Notes: generated by a model not told the origin, from the letters alone. Positions 50,232-64,000 are shown, counted from the first letter of the stretch. The stretch is DNA of 64,000 nt from Pseudoxanthomonas sp. F37 (GCF_022965755.1 NZ_CP095187.1:1674001-1738000), one strand, 5' to 3'. Numbers and translations: made by a program.

Positions 50232-53200
50232 ATGCGCCTTTCCACCATCAAGCTGTCCGGTTTCAAGTCGTTCGTCGATCCCACCGTGCTGCATCTGCCG
50301 ACCAACATGACCGGCGTGGTCGGTCCGAACGGCTGCGGCAAGTCGAACATCATCGACGCGGTGCGCTGGGTGATGGGCGAAAGCTCGGCCAGCCGGCTGC
50401 GCGGCGATTCGCTGACCGACGTGATCTTTTCCGGCTCGGCGGCGCGCAAGCCGGTGTCGCAGGCCTCGGTGGAACTGATCTTCGACAACAGCGACCACAC
50501 CATCAGCGGCGAGTTCGCGGCCTTCAACGAAATCTCGGTCAAGCGCCTGGTCAGCCGCGACGGCCAGAGCAACTATTACCTCAATGGCACCAAGTGTCGC
50601 CGCCGCGACATCACCGACCTGTTCCTCGGCACCGGCCTGGGCCCGCGCAGCTACTCCATCATCGAGCAGGGCATGATCAGCCAGATCATCGAGGCCCGCC
50701 CGGAAGACCTGCGCATCTACCTGGAGGAAGCCGCCGGCATCTCCAAGTACAAGGAGCGCCGCAAGGAGACCGAGACCCGCATCCGCCACACCCGCGAGAA
50801 CCTCGACCGCCTGAACGACCTGCGCGAGGAGATCGGCAAGCAGCTCGAACACCTCAAGCGCCAGGCCAAGCAGGCCGAGCAGTACAAGGCCCTGCAGGAA
50901 GAGCGCCGCGTCAAGGATGCCGAGTGGAAGGCGCTGGAATACCGCGGCCTGGACGGCCGGCTGCAGGGTCTGCGCGAGGCGCTGTCCCAGGAAGAAACGA
51001 AGCTGCAGCAGCTGATCGCCGAACAGCGCGAAGCCGAGCGGCTGCTGGAAACCGACCGCGTGCGCCGCGAGGAAGCCGCCGACGCCCTCAACAAGGCGCA
51101 GGGCGAGGTCTACCAGGTCGGCAGCACGCTGGCCCGCATCGAACAGCAGATCCAGCACCAGCGCGAGCTGGCCGAGCGCCTGAAGAAGGCGCGCGACGAG
51201 GCCCACCATGCCCTGCAGGAACTGGGCCAGCACATCAGCGGCGACCAGACCCGCCTGGCGGTGCTGCGCGAGTCCGTGGCCGACGCCGAACCGCAGCTGG
51301 AGCAGCTGCGCGAGGACGACGTGATGCGCCAGGACGCGTTGCGCGAGGCCGAGGCCGCACTGGCCGACTGGCAGCAGCGCTGGGAAGCGCACAGCCGCGA
51401 AACCGCAGAGGCGTCCCGTGCCGGCGATGTCGAGCGCACCCGCGTGGACTACCTCGACCGCCAGTCGCTGGAAGCCGAGCGCCGCCGCGAAGCGCTGGCC
51501 GCCGAACGCGCGGGCCTGGACCTGGAGGCGCTGGCGTCCGCCTTCGAACAGCTGCAGCTCCAGCACGACACCCAGAAGGAATCGCTGGAGACGCTGACCG
51601 AACAGGTCGAGGCCCGCAAGCAGGCGGCCGCCGACACCCAGGAGCAGCAGCGCGCCACCCAGGCCGAACTGTCCGACACCCGCAAGCGCGCGCAGGAAGC
51701 GCGCGGCCGGTTGTCCTCGCTGGAAACCCTGCAGCACGCCGCGCTGGGCCAGGAACAGGGTGCCGCCATGACCTGGCTGAAGGCCCGCGGCCTGGACAAT
51801 GCCGCGCGCGTGGGCGAGAAGCTGACCGTCGAGCCGGGCTGGGAGAACGCCGTCGAAGGCGCGCTGGGCCAGCTGATCGAAGGCGTGCTGGTCGACGCCC
51901 CCGAATCGCTGGTGGAGGCGCTGGGCGAACTCGGCGATGGCCGCATCGCGCTGGTTTCCGACGATCGTGGCGACGTGGCGTTCGCGCCGACCTCGCTGGC
52001 GGCCAAGGTGCAGGGCCCGGCGGCGATCCGTCGCCTGCTGGCCCGCCTGCACGTGGCCGAAGACCTGTCCGAAGCCCGTCGCCTGCAAGCGCAGCTGGGC
52101 GAGGGCGATTCCGTCATCACCCGCAACGGCGAACGCCTGGGCGCCGGCTGGGTGCGCGTGCTGCGCTCCGGCGCGGCCAAGCAGGGCGCGTTGCTGCGCG
52201 AGCGCGAGATCCAGGCGCTGCGTGGCGAGATCGAAACCCTGCAGGCACGCGAGGCGGGGCTGGAAGAACGCCTGGCGCAGCTGCGCGACCAGTTGCTTGC
52301 CGCGGAACAGCAGCGCGAAGAGGCCCAGCGCACGCTGTACATGGCGCACCGTGGCGTGTCCGAGCTGGCCGGCCAGCTGCAGAGCCACCAGGGCAAGCTG
52401 GAAGCCACCCGCACCCGCCTGGAGCGCATCGACGGCGAGATTGCGCAACTGGTCGAAACCCTGGACGCCAGCCGCGAGCAGGCCCGTGAAGCCCGCGCCA
52501 AGCTGGAGGATGCGGTCACCCGCATGGGCGATCTGGAATCCGCACGGCAGGCGCTGGACAACGAGCGCCGCCAGCGGGTCGAGGCGCGCGACCAGGCACG
52601 CGAAGCCGCCCGCGCATCGCGTGATGCCGCGCACGCACTGGCCCTGACCCTGGAGTCGCAGCGGGCGCAGATCGTCTCGCTGAGCCAGGCCCTGGACCGT
52701 ATGGGTGGCCAGCGCGGCCAGCTGGACTCGCGCCTGGAAGAGCTCACCGTGCAGCTCAACGAAGGCGATTCGCCGGTGCAGGAACTGGAGGCGCAACGCC
52801 AGGCGGCGCTGGACCACCGCATTACCGCCGACCGCCAGCTGGCCGAAGCGCGGTCGCTGCTGGAAGGCATCGACAACGAACTGCGCCAGTACGAACAGAC
52901 CCGCCAGCAGCGCGACGAGCAGGCGCTGGCCCAGCGCGAGCGCATCTCCCAGCGCAGGCTGGACCAGCAGGCGCTGGCGCTGAAGGCCGAGCAACTGTCT
53001 GAAGCGGTGGTGGCCGGCGGCTTCGTGCTGGAGGACGTCATCAACACGCTGCCCGAGGTCGCCGACATCCGCGAATGGGAGCAGGCCGTCACCCAGATCG
53101 ACGGCCGCATGCGCCGCCTGGAGCCGGTCAACCTGGCCGCCATCCACGAGTACGGCGAAGCCAGCCAGCGTTCGGAGTACCTCGACGCCCAGCACGTGGA

Positions 53201-53735
53201 CCTCACCACCGCGCTGGAAACGCTGGAAGAAGCCATCCGCAAGATCGACCGCGAGACCCGCGGCCGCTTCAAGGACACGTTCGACCGCGTCAATGCCGGC
53301 GTGCAGCAGCTGTATCCGCGCCTGTTCGGCGGCGGCCACGCCTATCTGGAACTCACCGGCGAGGACCTGCTGGACACCGGCGTGGCGATCATGGCCCGCC
53401 CGCCCGGCAAGCGCGTATCCAACATCTCGCTGCTGTCCGGCGGCGAGAAGGCCATGACCGCGGTGGCGCTGGTGTTCGCCATCTTCCAGCTCAATCCGGC
53501 GCCGTTCTGCCTGCTGGACGAGGTGGATGCGCCGCTGGACGAGGCCAATGTCGGCCGCTTCACCAACATGGTGAAGGAGATGAGCGAGAAGGTGCAGTTC
53601 CTGTTCGTGTCCCACAACAAGGCCACCATGGAAGCCGCACACCAGCTCAGTGGCGTTACCATGCGCGAGCCCGGCGTCAGCCGGCTGGTGTCGGTGGACC
53701 TGGAAGAGGCCGCCCGCCTGGCCGGCGCCGCCTGA
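50232..53735 (+). CDS. smc: Chromosome segregation protein SMC
   Basis: An 1167-residue condensin ATPase. The start is MRLSTIKLSGFKSF (50232), seven codons into the longer frame and matching the family. Walker A GPNGCGKSN at 31-39. The N-terminal coiled coil runs from about 165 to 495, the hinge from about 505 to 650 (GAAMTWLKARGLDNAARVGEKL start), and the returning coil to about 990. The head has signature LLSGGEKAMTAVAL and Walker B FCLLDEVDAPLDEANVGRF. It acts with ScpA and ScpB, encoded at 22.5-24.3 kb. A TATACT at 50092-50097 is a possible -10, with no clear -35. zipA follows after 34 bp, a usual gamma-proteobacterial Xanthomonas-type order smc-zipA-ligA. Confidence 0.97.
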   Translation: MRLSTIKLSGFKSFVDPTVLHLPTNMTGVVGPNGCGKSNIIDAVRWVMGESSASRLRGDSLTDVIFSGSAARKPVSQASVELIFDNSDHTISGEFAAFNEISVKRLVSRDGQSNYYLNGTKCRRRDITDLFLGTGLGPRSYSIIEQGMISQIIEARPEDLRIYLEEAAGISKYKERRKETETRIRHTRENLDRLNDLREEIGKQLEHLKRQAKQAEQYKALQEERRVKDAEWKALEYRGLDGRLQGLREALSQEETKLQQLIAEQREAERLLETDRVRREEAADALNKAQGEVYQVGSTLARIEQQIQHQRELAERLKKARDEAHHALQELGQHISGDQTRLAVLRESVADAEPQLEQLREDDVMRQDALREAEAALADWQQRWEAHSRETAEASRAGDVERTRVDYLDRQSLEAERRREALAAERAGLDLEALASAFEQLQLQHDTQKESLETLTEQVEARKQAAADTQEQQRATQAELSDTRKRAQEARGRLSSLETLQHAALGQEQGAAMTWLKARGLDNAARVGEKLTVEPGWENAVEGALGQLIEGVLVDAPESLVEALGELGDGRIALVSDDRGDVAFAPTSLAAKVQGPAAIRRLLARLHVAEDLSEARRLQAQLGEGDSVITRNGERLGAGWVRVLRSGAAKQGALLREREIQALRGEIETLQAREAGLEERLAQLRDQLLAAEQQREEAQRTLYMAHRGVSELAGQLQSHQGKLEATRTRLERIDGEIAQLVETLDASREQAREARAKLEDAVTRMGDLESARQALDNERRQRVEARDQAREAARASRDAAHALALTLESQRAQIVSLSQALDRMGGQRGQLDSRLEELTVQLNEGDSPVQELEAQRQAALDHRITADRQLAEARSLLEGIDNELRQYEQTRQQRDEQALAQRERISQRRLDQQALALKAEQLSEAVVAGGFVLEDVINTLPEVADIREWEQAVTQIDGRMRRLEPVNLAAIHEYGEASQRSEYLDAQHVDLTTALETLEEAIRKIDRETRGRFKDTFDRVNAGVQQLYPRLFGGGHAYLELTGEDLLDTGVAIMARPPGKRVSNISLLSGGEKAMTAVALVFAIFQLNPAPFCLLDEVDAPLDEANVGRFTNMVKEMSEKVQFLFVSHNKATMEAAHQLSGVTMREPGVSRLVSVDLEEAARLAGAA

Positions 53736-53769
53736 CCCTGATCGATCCCAACCTGCCGGAGAATCCCCT

Positions 53770-54504
53770 GTGTCCGACATGGCCATGCTTCGTATCGGAA
53801 TCCTCGTCGCCGGCGCCCTGCTGCTGGTGGCGATCTTCCTGTTCGGACGCCCCAAGAAGCCCAGCCAGGGCCGCCGCATCGAAACCGCCGAGCGCGACAC
53901 GGCGCGCGTGGAGCCCAGCCTCGCCGGCGACGACACCAGCGAGCAGGTCCAGGACTACAGCGGCGAACGCGTCAGCCAGCCCGAACTGGGCCTGGCCGGG
54001 GGCACCCCGGTGGCCGGGGCGGAAAGCGAACTGGGCAAGCGTCCCAGCCAGGATTTCGACAAGATCGTCTCGCTGTATGTGGCCGCGAAAGCCGGACAGG
54101 TGCTGCGCGGCGAGGACATCGTGGTCGCCGCCGAGAAGACCGGCCTGACCTTCGGTCACATGAACGTGTTCCACCGGCTGGTGGAAGGGCACCCGGAGCG
54201 CGGCCCGGTTTTCAGCATGGCCAACATCATGCAGCCCGGCAGTTTCGACATGGCCAACATCCGCGCCCTGGAAACCCCGGCCATCGCGTTCTTCCTGACC
54301 CTGCCGGCGCCGATGACCGCGCTGGAAGCCTGGGAGAAGCTGCTGCCCAACGTCGAGCGCATGGCCGAACTGCTGGGCGGCGTGGTCCTGGACGACAGCC
54401 GCAACACCCTCGGCCGCCAGCGCATCCAGCACATCCGCGAAGAGCTGCGCGCCTACGACCGCCAGCACGAAGCGCCGCCGCTGACGAAGGCGCCGCGGTG
54501 GTGA
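53770..54504 (+). CDS. zipA: Cell division protein ZipA
   Basis: A 244-residue inner-membrane protein that tethers FtsZ to the membrane at the division site. The GTG start at 53770 has GGAG 8 nt upstream; ATG 53779 is the alternative. An N-terminal TM helix (LRIGILVAGALLLVAIFLFG) is followed by a short basic patch (RPKKPSQGRR) and a linker that is shorter than in E. coli. The FtsZ-binding C-terminal domain runs from about 100 to 230 (DKIVSLYVAAKAGQVLRGEDIV; FSMANIMQPGSFD). It lies between smc and ligA, a conserved neighbourhood, here interrupted by small genes. Confidence 0.94.
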   Translation: MSDMAMLRIGILVAGALLLVAIFLFGRPKKPSQGRRIETAERDTARVEPSLAGDDTSEQVQDYSGERVSQPELGLAGGTPVAGAESELGKRPSQDFDKIVSLYVAAKAGQVLRGEDIVVAAEKTGLTFGHMNVFHRLVEGHPERGPVFSMANIMQPGSFDMANIRALETPAIAFFLTLPAPMTALEAWEKLLPNVERMAELLGGVVLDDSRNTLGRQRIQHIREELRAYDRQHEAPPLTKAPRW

Positions 54505-54538
54505 GGTCGATTTCCAAGGCTGGCGAATCCAAGCTGCC

Positions 54539-54629
54539 GTAGGCCGGGTTGAAGCGAAGCGCAAACCCGGCGCTCATGGACTTCACGGGTCGAGGCGCTG
54601 GGTTTACGCTTCGCTCCAACCCAGCCTAC
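54539..54629. repeat. Dispersed inverted repeat, GTAGGCCGGGTTGAAGCG family, copy 1
   Basis: GTAGGCCGGGTTGAAGCGAA begins at 54539. The inverted end (CGCTTCGCTCCAACCCAGCC TAC) closes at 54629. A second copy lies at 55035-55121, on the other side of the DUF2200 gene. Confidence 0.85.
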
Positions 54630-54666
54630 GAAAAGCCTGTCCGTTCTTCTTGAGGGAGTCGAGGTG

Positions 54667-55023
54667 ATGTCCGGCCATCGCATCTTCACCACCTCCTTCG
54701 CCAGCGTGTACCCGCTGTACGTGCAGAAAGCCGAGCGCAAGGGTCGGACGAAGGCCGAGGTGGACGAGGTCATCCGCTGGCTGACCGGTTACGACCAGGC
54801 CGGGCTCGAACGGCAGATCGCGGCGAAGGAGGACTTCGAGACGTTCTTCGCCGAAGCCCCGCAACTCCATCCGCACGCAGCGCTGATCAGGGGCGTGGTC
54901 TGCGGCGTGCGCGTCGAGGACGTGGATGACCCGTTGATGCAGAAGATCCGCTACCTCGACAAGCTGGTGGACGAACTGGCGAAGGGGAAGGCGATGGACA
55001 AGATCCTGCGGTCCCCGAAATAG
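54667..55023 (+). CDS. DUF2200 family protein
   Basis: A 118-residue cytoplasmic protein of the DUF2200 family: [26 protein letters not shown], then [11 protein letters not shown], then [31 protein letters not shown]. The family has no established function; it is largely alpha-helical. GAGGGAG sits 7 nt before the ATG (a GTG one codon earlier is too close). The gene is bracketed by two copies of the same inverted repeat. Confidence 0.88.
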   Translation: MSGHRIFTTSFASVYPLYVQKAERKGRTKAEVDEVIRWLTGYDQAGLERQIAAKEDFETFFAEAPQLHPHAALIRGVVCGVRVEDVDDPLMQKIRYLDKLVDELAKGKAMDKILRSPK

Positions 55024-55034
55024 AGGGATGCAAC

Positions 55035-55121
55035 GTAGGCTGGGTTGAAGCGCAGCGTAAACCCAGCGCTCGAGATCCCGGGTGGATCGCTGGGTTTACG
55101 CTGCGCTTCAACCCAGCCTAC
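55035..55121. repeat. Dispersed inverted repeat, GTAGGCTGGGTTGAAGCG family, copy 2
   Basis: GTAGGCTGGGTTGAAGCGCA at the left and its near-perfect inverted copy at the right enclose about 25 bp. Same family as 54539-54629. Confidence 0.87.
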
Positions 55122-55173
55122 GGCTGCCATGAGGGCCTTGGACCGCCGTCATGCTATCCCGCACACTGCGTCC

Positions 55174-55518
55174 ATGCCCCGCAACGTCCTCTTCATCTGT
55201 ACCCAGAACCGCCTGCGCAGTCCGACGGCGGAGCAGGTATTCGCCAACTGGCCGGGCGTGGAAACGGCGTCTGCGGGGCTGGGCAATGACGCCGAGGTAC
55301 CGGTCTCGCCCGAGTTGCTGGCGTGGGCGGACATGATCTTCGTGATGGAGAAGGCGCATCGCAACAGGTTGTCGGCGAAGTTCGGGCGTCACCTCAACGG
55401 CAAGCGGGTGATCTGCCTGGACATCCCCGACGACTACGCGTTCATGGATCCCACGCTCATCCGATTGCTGAAGCAGAAGGTCGTTCGGTTCCTGCCCGCC
55501 AACGTGGAGGCCCCATGA
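55174..55518 (+). CDS. Low-molecular-weight phosphatase-like protein (short form)
   Basis: A 114-residue protein whose N-terminus FICTQNRLRSPTAEQVF carries C-x5-R (Cys9, Arg15), the P-loop of low-molecular-weight tyrosine phosphatases. It is shorter than the usual 150-residue enzyme and lacks a clear DPY/DPW acid loop; DIPDDYAFMDP is the nearest candidate. Activity is therefore uncertain. The stop overlaps the start of the GFA-family gene (ATGA), suggesting coupled translation. The start at 55174 is the only one with a sensible N-terminus. Confidence 0.85.
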   Translation: MPRNVLFICTQNRLRSPTAEQVFANWPGVETASAGLGNDAEVPVSPELLAWADMIFVMEKAHRNRLSAKFGRHLNGKRVICLDIPDDYAFMDPTLIRLLKQKVVRFLPANVEAP

Positions 55519-55874
55519 CCCGTCCCCTGCAAACCTGGACCGGCCGCTGCCACTGCGGCGCGGTGCGCTTCGAGATCGATACGGATTTCCCAGAGCTGAC
55601 GCAATGCGACTGCTCCATCTGCCGCAAGAAGAACGCGCTGATGGTCAAGGTGCACGAGAGCGCCTTCCGCCTGCTGGCGGGCGAGGATGCGCTGGCCGAG
55701 TATCAGTTCCACACCCACACCGCGCGCCACCACTTCTGCAAGGTGTGCGGCATCTACCCGTTCCACCGCAAGCGCGTCACGCCCGATTTCTACGGCATCA
55801 ATGTCTACTGCCTGGACGGTTTCGATCCGGCCGGCATCCCGGTGCGGCTGACGGTGGGCGCGGGCATGCCGTGA
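55515..55874 (+). CDS. GFA-family (glutathione-dependent formaldehyde-activating-like) zinc protein
   Basis: A 119-residue protein with the GFA/Mss4-like fold. Zinc cysteines appear as CHCGAVRF, CDCSICRKK and FCKVCGIYPF. The family name derives from the Gfa enzyme that forms S-hydroxymethylglutathione, but most small members have no proven reaction. Coupled to the phosphatase-like gene by a 4-bp overlap. Confidence 0.92.
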   Translation: MTRPLQTWTGRCHCGAVRFEIDTDFPELTQCDCSICRKKNALMVKVHESAFRLLAGEDALAEYQFHTHTARHHFCKVCGIYPFHRKRVTPDFYGINVYCLDGFDPAGIPVRLTVGAGMP

Positions 55875-55962
55875 CCGGCGCCGGGGCAACGGCGCCACGC
55901 GGTGGGGACAGGGACGGCCCTCGACAGGCCCACCCGGCACCTTCCGTCACGCCCGGCGGGCT

Positions 55963-59342
<3,380 letters not shown>

Positions 59343-59451
59343 AAGCCAGCCAAACACGCCGTGCGTGCGCGTTCGGCTGCAAACGATTACGTGGGCGCGC
59401 GTTCATCATCGCGGGGTAGATTGCGTTCCAACACCCACGAGGACGCACGCC

Positions 59452-60192
59452 ATGGAACGCTCCCTGATCGCAACGCTGGTGCTGGGCACGGTCGCGCTGT
59501 TCGGCACCCTCGCGGCCAAGGCCGCGCCGCAGTACGACGATCGCTATTACGGAGGAGGGCAGGTGGTGCGCTGCGATTCCAACGATAACCGCTACCGCGA
59601 GTGCCGCATGGATACGCGCGGCGGCGTGCAGATCGTGCGGCAGGTCTCCAAGACGCGCTGCGAGGAAGGCCGCACCTGGGGCCGCACGCGGGATGGGGTG
59701 TGGGTCGACCGCGGCTGCCGCGCGGAGTTCGCCAGCGGGCGCGGTGGCGGTTGGGGCCATGCCCAGCGCATCCGCTGCGAATCCATCGACGGGCGTTCGC
59801 GCAGCTGTCCGGTCAACGGGCGCGGCGAGGCACGCCTGGTCCGCCAGTTTTCCAAGGCGCCGTGCAGCGAAGGCTACAGCTGGGGCCGCGATCGCAACGC
59901 GATCTGGGTATCGCGCGGTTGCCGGGCCGAGTTCGAGGTGTACGGCCGCGGCCACGGCGGGAACGGTGGCGGTTGGTACGACGGCGGCTACGACAATGGC
60001 TTATACGGCCGGATCTTCCGCTGCGAATCGGAAAAGGGGCGCACGCGCACGTGCGGCGTGGACGGTCGTGGCCGCGTGCAACTGGTCCGCCAGCTGTCCA
60101 ACGCCGCCTGCATCGAGGGCCGCACCTGGGGCCAGGACGCCCGCGGTGTCTGGGTCACCGACGGCTGCCGGGGCGAGTTCCGCAGTTGGTGA
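59452..60192 (+). CDS. DUF3011 secreted protein with three repeats
   Basis: A 246-residue exported protein; the signal peptide is cut after AAKA (about 24). Three copies of an approximately 60-residue module follow. Each copy is built as RC-x-S-x5-GR-x-R-x-C, then GRG-x2-x-LVRQ-S, a Cys, WG, and WV-x2-GC-R-x-EF, with four cysteines per module. This is the DUF3011 pattern, which is found in secreted proteins with no assigned function. Glycine-rich linkers separate the modules. CGAGGAC precedes the ATG; an earlier in-frame ATG would disrupt the signal peptide. Confidence 0.9.
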   Translation: MERSLIATLVLGTVALFGTLAAKAAPQYDDRYYGGGQVVRCDSNDNRYRECRMDTRGGVQIVRQVSKTRCEEGRTWGRTRDGVWVDRGCRAEFASGRGGGWGHAQRIRCESIDGRSRSCPVNGRGEARLVRQFSKAPCSEGYSWGRDRNAIWVSRGCRAEFEVYGRGHGGNGGGWYDGGYDNGLYGRIFRCESEKGRTRTCGVDGRGRVQLVRQLSNAACIEGRTWGQDARGVWVTDGCRGEFRSW

Positions 60193-60228
60193 TCTCCGGG
60201 GCGTGAGGAGGGGCGGGGACGGGGCCGG

Positions 60229-60234
60229 TACAAT
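60229..60234 (+). promoter_or_regulatory. -10 element of mtnA, implying a leaderless transcript
   Basis: TACAAT ends 7 bp before the mtnA ATG with no ribosome site between. The start point would coincide with the start codon. Confidence 0.45.
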
Positions 60235-60241
60235 GGGCCCC

Positions 60242-61300
60242 ATGAACGACACCATCGACTACGCCCGCTACGACCGCATCCGTCCCATCCGTTGGACGGG
60301 TAACGCGCTGGAGCTGCTGGACCAGCGCAAGCTCCCGTTCGTGGTGGAATACCTCAGCTGCACCACCAGCGACAAGGTGGCTGCGGCCATCCACGACCTG
60401 GCCGTGCGCGGCGCGCCGGCCATCGGCATCGCCGCCGCCTGGGGCGTGGTGCTGGCCTCGCGCGAGGTGATGGCCGCCACGCCGGCCGAGGCGGCGGACA
60501 GGCTTGAACCCGCCCTGCAGCGTCTCAACGCCGCGCGTCCCACCGCCGTGAACCTGGCCTGGGCGTTGGCGCGCATGCGTGCGGCCCTGAAGACTGCGGG
60601 CAGCGACTGGCGTGGCGTGCTGGAGCTGGAGGCACTGGCGATCGCCGAGGAAGACCTGGCCGCCAACCGCCGCATGGGCGAGCTGGGTGCGGCGCTGATT
60701 CCGGTCGGCAGCGGCGTGCTGACCCACTGCAACACCGGTTCGCTGGCCACGGCCGGCTTCGGCACCGCGCTGGGCGTGATCCGGGCCGGCGTGGCGCAGG
60801 GCCGCATCGGCAAGGTGTATGCGGGCGAGACCCGTCCGTGGCAGCAGGGGGCGCGCCTGACCGCCTGGGAACTGCTGCAGGACGGGATCCCCGCCACGCT
60901 GATCGCCGACTCGGCCGCTTCGCACCTGATGAAGACCGGCGCCGTGCAGTGGGTGATCGTGGGGGCCGACCGCATCTGTGCCAACGGCGACACCGCCAAC
61001 AAGATCGGCACCTACCAGCTGGCCATCGCCGCGCGCCACCACGGAGCGAAGTTCATGGTGGTGGCGCCCTCGTCCACGGTGGACATGGCCACGCCGAACG
61101 GCGATGCCATCCACATCGAGGAGCGCGATGCCGGCGAGCTGCTCGGCATCGCCGGCACCCGCACGGTGGCCGAAGGCGTGCCGGCGTGGAATCCGGTGTT
61201 CGACGTCACCCCGGCATCGCTGATCGATGCCATCGTCACCGAGAAGGGCGTGATCGAGCAGCCCGACGAAGCGCGCATGCGCGCCACCTTCGGCGGCTAG
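60242..61300 (+). CDS. mtnA: Methylthioribose-1-phosphate isomerase
   Basis: A 352-residue enzyme of the methionine salvage pathway isomerising 5-methylthioribose-1-phosphate to the ribulose form. Motifs: [13 protein letters not shown], the catalytic Cys in [34 protein letters not shown], and the catalytic Asp in [19 protein letters not shown]. The frame is open upstream through the DUF3011 gene, so ATG 60242 is chosen on family N-terminus ([20 protein letters not shown]). No other mtn gene is nearby. Confidence 0.96.
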   Translation: MNDTIDYARYDRIRPIRWTGNALELLDQRKLPFVVEYLSCTTSDKVAAAIHDLAVRGAPAIGIAAAWGVVLASREVMAATPAEAADRLEPALQRLNAARPTAVNLAWALARMRAALKTAGSDWRGVLELEALAIAEEDLAANRRMGELGAALIPVGSGVLTHCNTGSLATAGFGTALGVIRAGVAQGRIGKVYAGETRPWQQGARLTAWELLQDGIPATLIADSAASHLMKTGAVQWVIVGADRICANGDTANKIGTYQLAIAARHHGAKFMVVAPSSTVDMATPNGDAIHIEERDAGELLGIAGTRTVAEGVPAWNPVFDVTPASLIDAIVTEKGVIEQPDEARMRATFGG

Positions 61301-61304
61301 GTCC

Positions 61305-62486
61305 ATGCGGGGGGAGCCGTGCGGGAAGCCGGTGAGCGGTGCGCCGCGTCGTGCCGGTGCGCCGCCGCTGGTCCCGCCCATGCCGGTGGGCGTGCTGCAC
61401 AGCCTGCGCGGATTCTTCGCGCGCGAGTCCATCCAGGGACTGGATGGCGCCGAGCGGGAGGACCTGACCCAGGCGCAGCTGCGCGCCACCCGGCCGATCG
61501 TCAGTGGCGTGCTGCTGTGCGGCGCGGTGTTGCTGGCGATCATCACGGTGTTCGAGATGGCCGGCGCCACGCCCTCGATCGGCTACCCCGGCTGGCTGCA
61601 GATGCTGGTGGCCAGCCTGGTGGCCGGTTGCGCGGCCGCGGTGGCGCGTCTGCCGCAGTGGCAGCACCGGCTGGTCCTGACGCTGGTGGCGACGTTGCTG
61701 CTGGGCATCTTCATGAGCATGCCGCTGCCCGGCGCGACCGGCCAGTTGGCGCTGCGCACCGGCCTGTTCCAGTTGTTGCCGCTGGCGCTGATGGCGCTGA
61801 TGGTGCGCCCGGTATCGCTGCTGGCATTCGCGCTGCTGATCGTGGCGATGGCCCAGCTACGCATCGTCCTGTACGGGGCGCCGGGTACCGGCAGCGCGCT
61901 GTACTGGCTGTACACGCTGACCACCATCGGCTTCGGCCTGGTGCTGGCCGGCTACCGCAGCGACTTCGCGGCGTCGGCCTGGCGCATGCGTCGACGCCTG
62001 GTCCAGCAGGCCAGCACCGATCCGGTCACCGGCCTGCTCAACCGCAACGGCTGGAGCGAGCGTGCCGAAGCCGCGCATGCGCGCGCCGCCGCCGGCGTGC
62101 CGCTGGCGCTGGTGGTGCTGGACATCGATTTCTTCAAGCGCATCAACGACCGGCTGGGACACGACGGGGGCGACGCGGTGCTGCAGCGCCTGGGCGCCAT
62201 CCTGCAGGCGCGCGCGGGAGCCCGCGGGTGCGCCGCACGCATCGGTGGCGAGGAATTCGCCGTGTTGCTGGAAGGGCACGACGCGCGTTCGGCGCGGACA
62301 TTCGCCGAACGCGTGCGCAGCGAGTTCGGTGGCGAGCATGAGGGCGCGGTCACCACGCTGTCTGCCGGCGTCGCCGAGCATCGGCCGGGAGAGACGCTGC
62401 GCGAGCTGATGCGACGGGCCGATCTGGCGTTGTATTCAGCCAAGCACGAGGGGCGGGATCGCGTGTGCGTGGCGCCTGTTTCCTGA
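61305..62486 (+). CDS. Membrane diguanylate cyclase (GGDEF)
   Basis: A 393-residue inner-membrane c-di-GMP synthase candidate. About six TM helices (residues 63-215) form the sensory part, without a recognised MASE signature. The GGDEF domain (about 230-390) has STDPVTGLLNRNGW, DIDFFKRINDRLGHDGGD and an intact active site GGEEF in RIGGEEFAVLL. An allosteric RxxD I-site is not evident in front of it. ATG 61380 (MPVGVLHS) is a likely alternative start that drops 25 Pro/Ala-rich residues. It begins 4 bp after mtnA. Confidence 0.92.
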   Translation: MRGEPCGKPVSGAPRRAGAPPLVPPMPVGVLHSLRGFFARESIQGLDGAEREDLTQAQLRATRPIVSGVLLCGAVLLAIITVFEMAGATPSIGYPGWLQMLVASLVAGCAAAVARLPQWQHRLVLTLVATLLLGIFMSMPLPGATGQLALRTGLFQLLPLALMALMVRPVSLLAFALLIVAMAQLRIVLYGAPGTGSALYWLYTLTTIGFGLVLAGYRSDFAASAWRMRRRLVQQASTDPVTGLLNRNGWSERAEAAHARAAAGVPLALVVLDIDFFKRINDRLGHDGGDAVLQRLGAILQARAGARGCAARIGGEEFAVLLEGHDARSARTFAERVRSEFGGEHEGAVTTLSAGVAEHRPGETLRELMRRADLALYSAKHEGRDRVCVAPVS

Positions 62487-62594
62487 ACGGATTTGTCTTC
62501 ATTCCCAATGTGACATTCCTGCGATAGCATCCCCGGACTTTCCGCGCGCGGCGACTGTCGGAGTCGCAGCGCGTCCATCGGATGCCAGGGGAAC

Positions 62595-64000
<1,406 letters not shown>

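Noticed and set aside
59378..59391. Seventh LacI-type operator (TGCAAACGATTACG) before the DUF3011 gene
   Set aside because: Two mismatches at otherwise conserved arm positions, and the downstream gene is unrelated to sugar use; not counted in the regulon.

Overview
This is a GC-rich (about two thirds G+C by eye) bacterial chromosome segment. Gene content, GTG starts, short REP-type palindromes beginning GTAGGAGCG, and the pairing of a TonB-dependent receptor with a tryptophan-halogenase-like gene all point to the Xanthomonadaceae/Lysobacteraceae, most like Pseudoxanthomonas or a relative. The genus is an inference from gene content and was not tested by comparison. The window is open at both ends: gyrA is cut at its 5' side and a sensor histidine kinase at its 3' side. 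I see no tRNA or rRNA gene, CRISPR array, prophage or intact insertion sequence.

Layout. 1-9.2 kb: end of gyrA, then the periplasmic defence pair alpha-2-macroglobulin and penicillin-binding protein 1C. 9.2-14.2 kb: REP repeats, a Prx5-type peroxiredoxin, Hsp20 with a sigma-32-like promoter, a CbpA-like DnaJ, a small cluster of DnaA-box-like 9-mers, and a periplasmic M3 peptidase. 14.3-20.7 kb: amidohydrolase, glutathione peroxidase, a TlpA-like thioredoxin with a lipoprotein hydrolase, ferredoxin-NADP reductase, and a geranylgeranyl-reductase-family flavoprotein. 20.8-25.2 kb: rluB-scpB-scpA, then yciI-bolA. 25.2-48.1 kb: a large carbohydrate-utilisation region. 48.1-48.7 kb: an eight-unit REP array. 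48.75-64 kb: aromatic/aspartate aminotransferase, smc, zipA, DUF2200, a phosphatase-like gene with a GFA-family gene, ligA, epmA, a DUF3011 protein, mtnA, a diguanylate cyclase and the kinase.

The main point of interest is the 25.2-48.1 kb region. A GH3 beta-glucosidase, a LacI regulator, a TonB receptor, a halogenase-like flavoprotein, a GH144-type lipoprotein (a family characterised as endo-beta-1,2-glucanases), a complete CUT1 ABC importer, a 1064-residue secreted multi-domain (alpha/alpha)6-barrel protein, glucokinase, and the Entner-Doudoroff genes edd and eda form a plausible route from a periplasmic or external beta-1,2-glucan to pyruvate. Six copies of a 14-bp palindrome, TGWAAACGNTTACA or close to it, lie upstream of bglX, lacI, the TonB receptor, the GH144 operon (two copies) and the ABC ATPase. 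This suggests one LacI-controlled regulon. I propose that it consumes sophoran or osmoregulated periplasmic glucan, and that the 1064-residue protein has an unassigned role in opening or trimming it.

Repeats have shaped gene ends. REP elements supply the stop codons of two genes, and a different repeat family supplies the likely start and N-terminus of PbpC.
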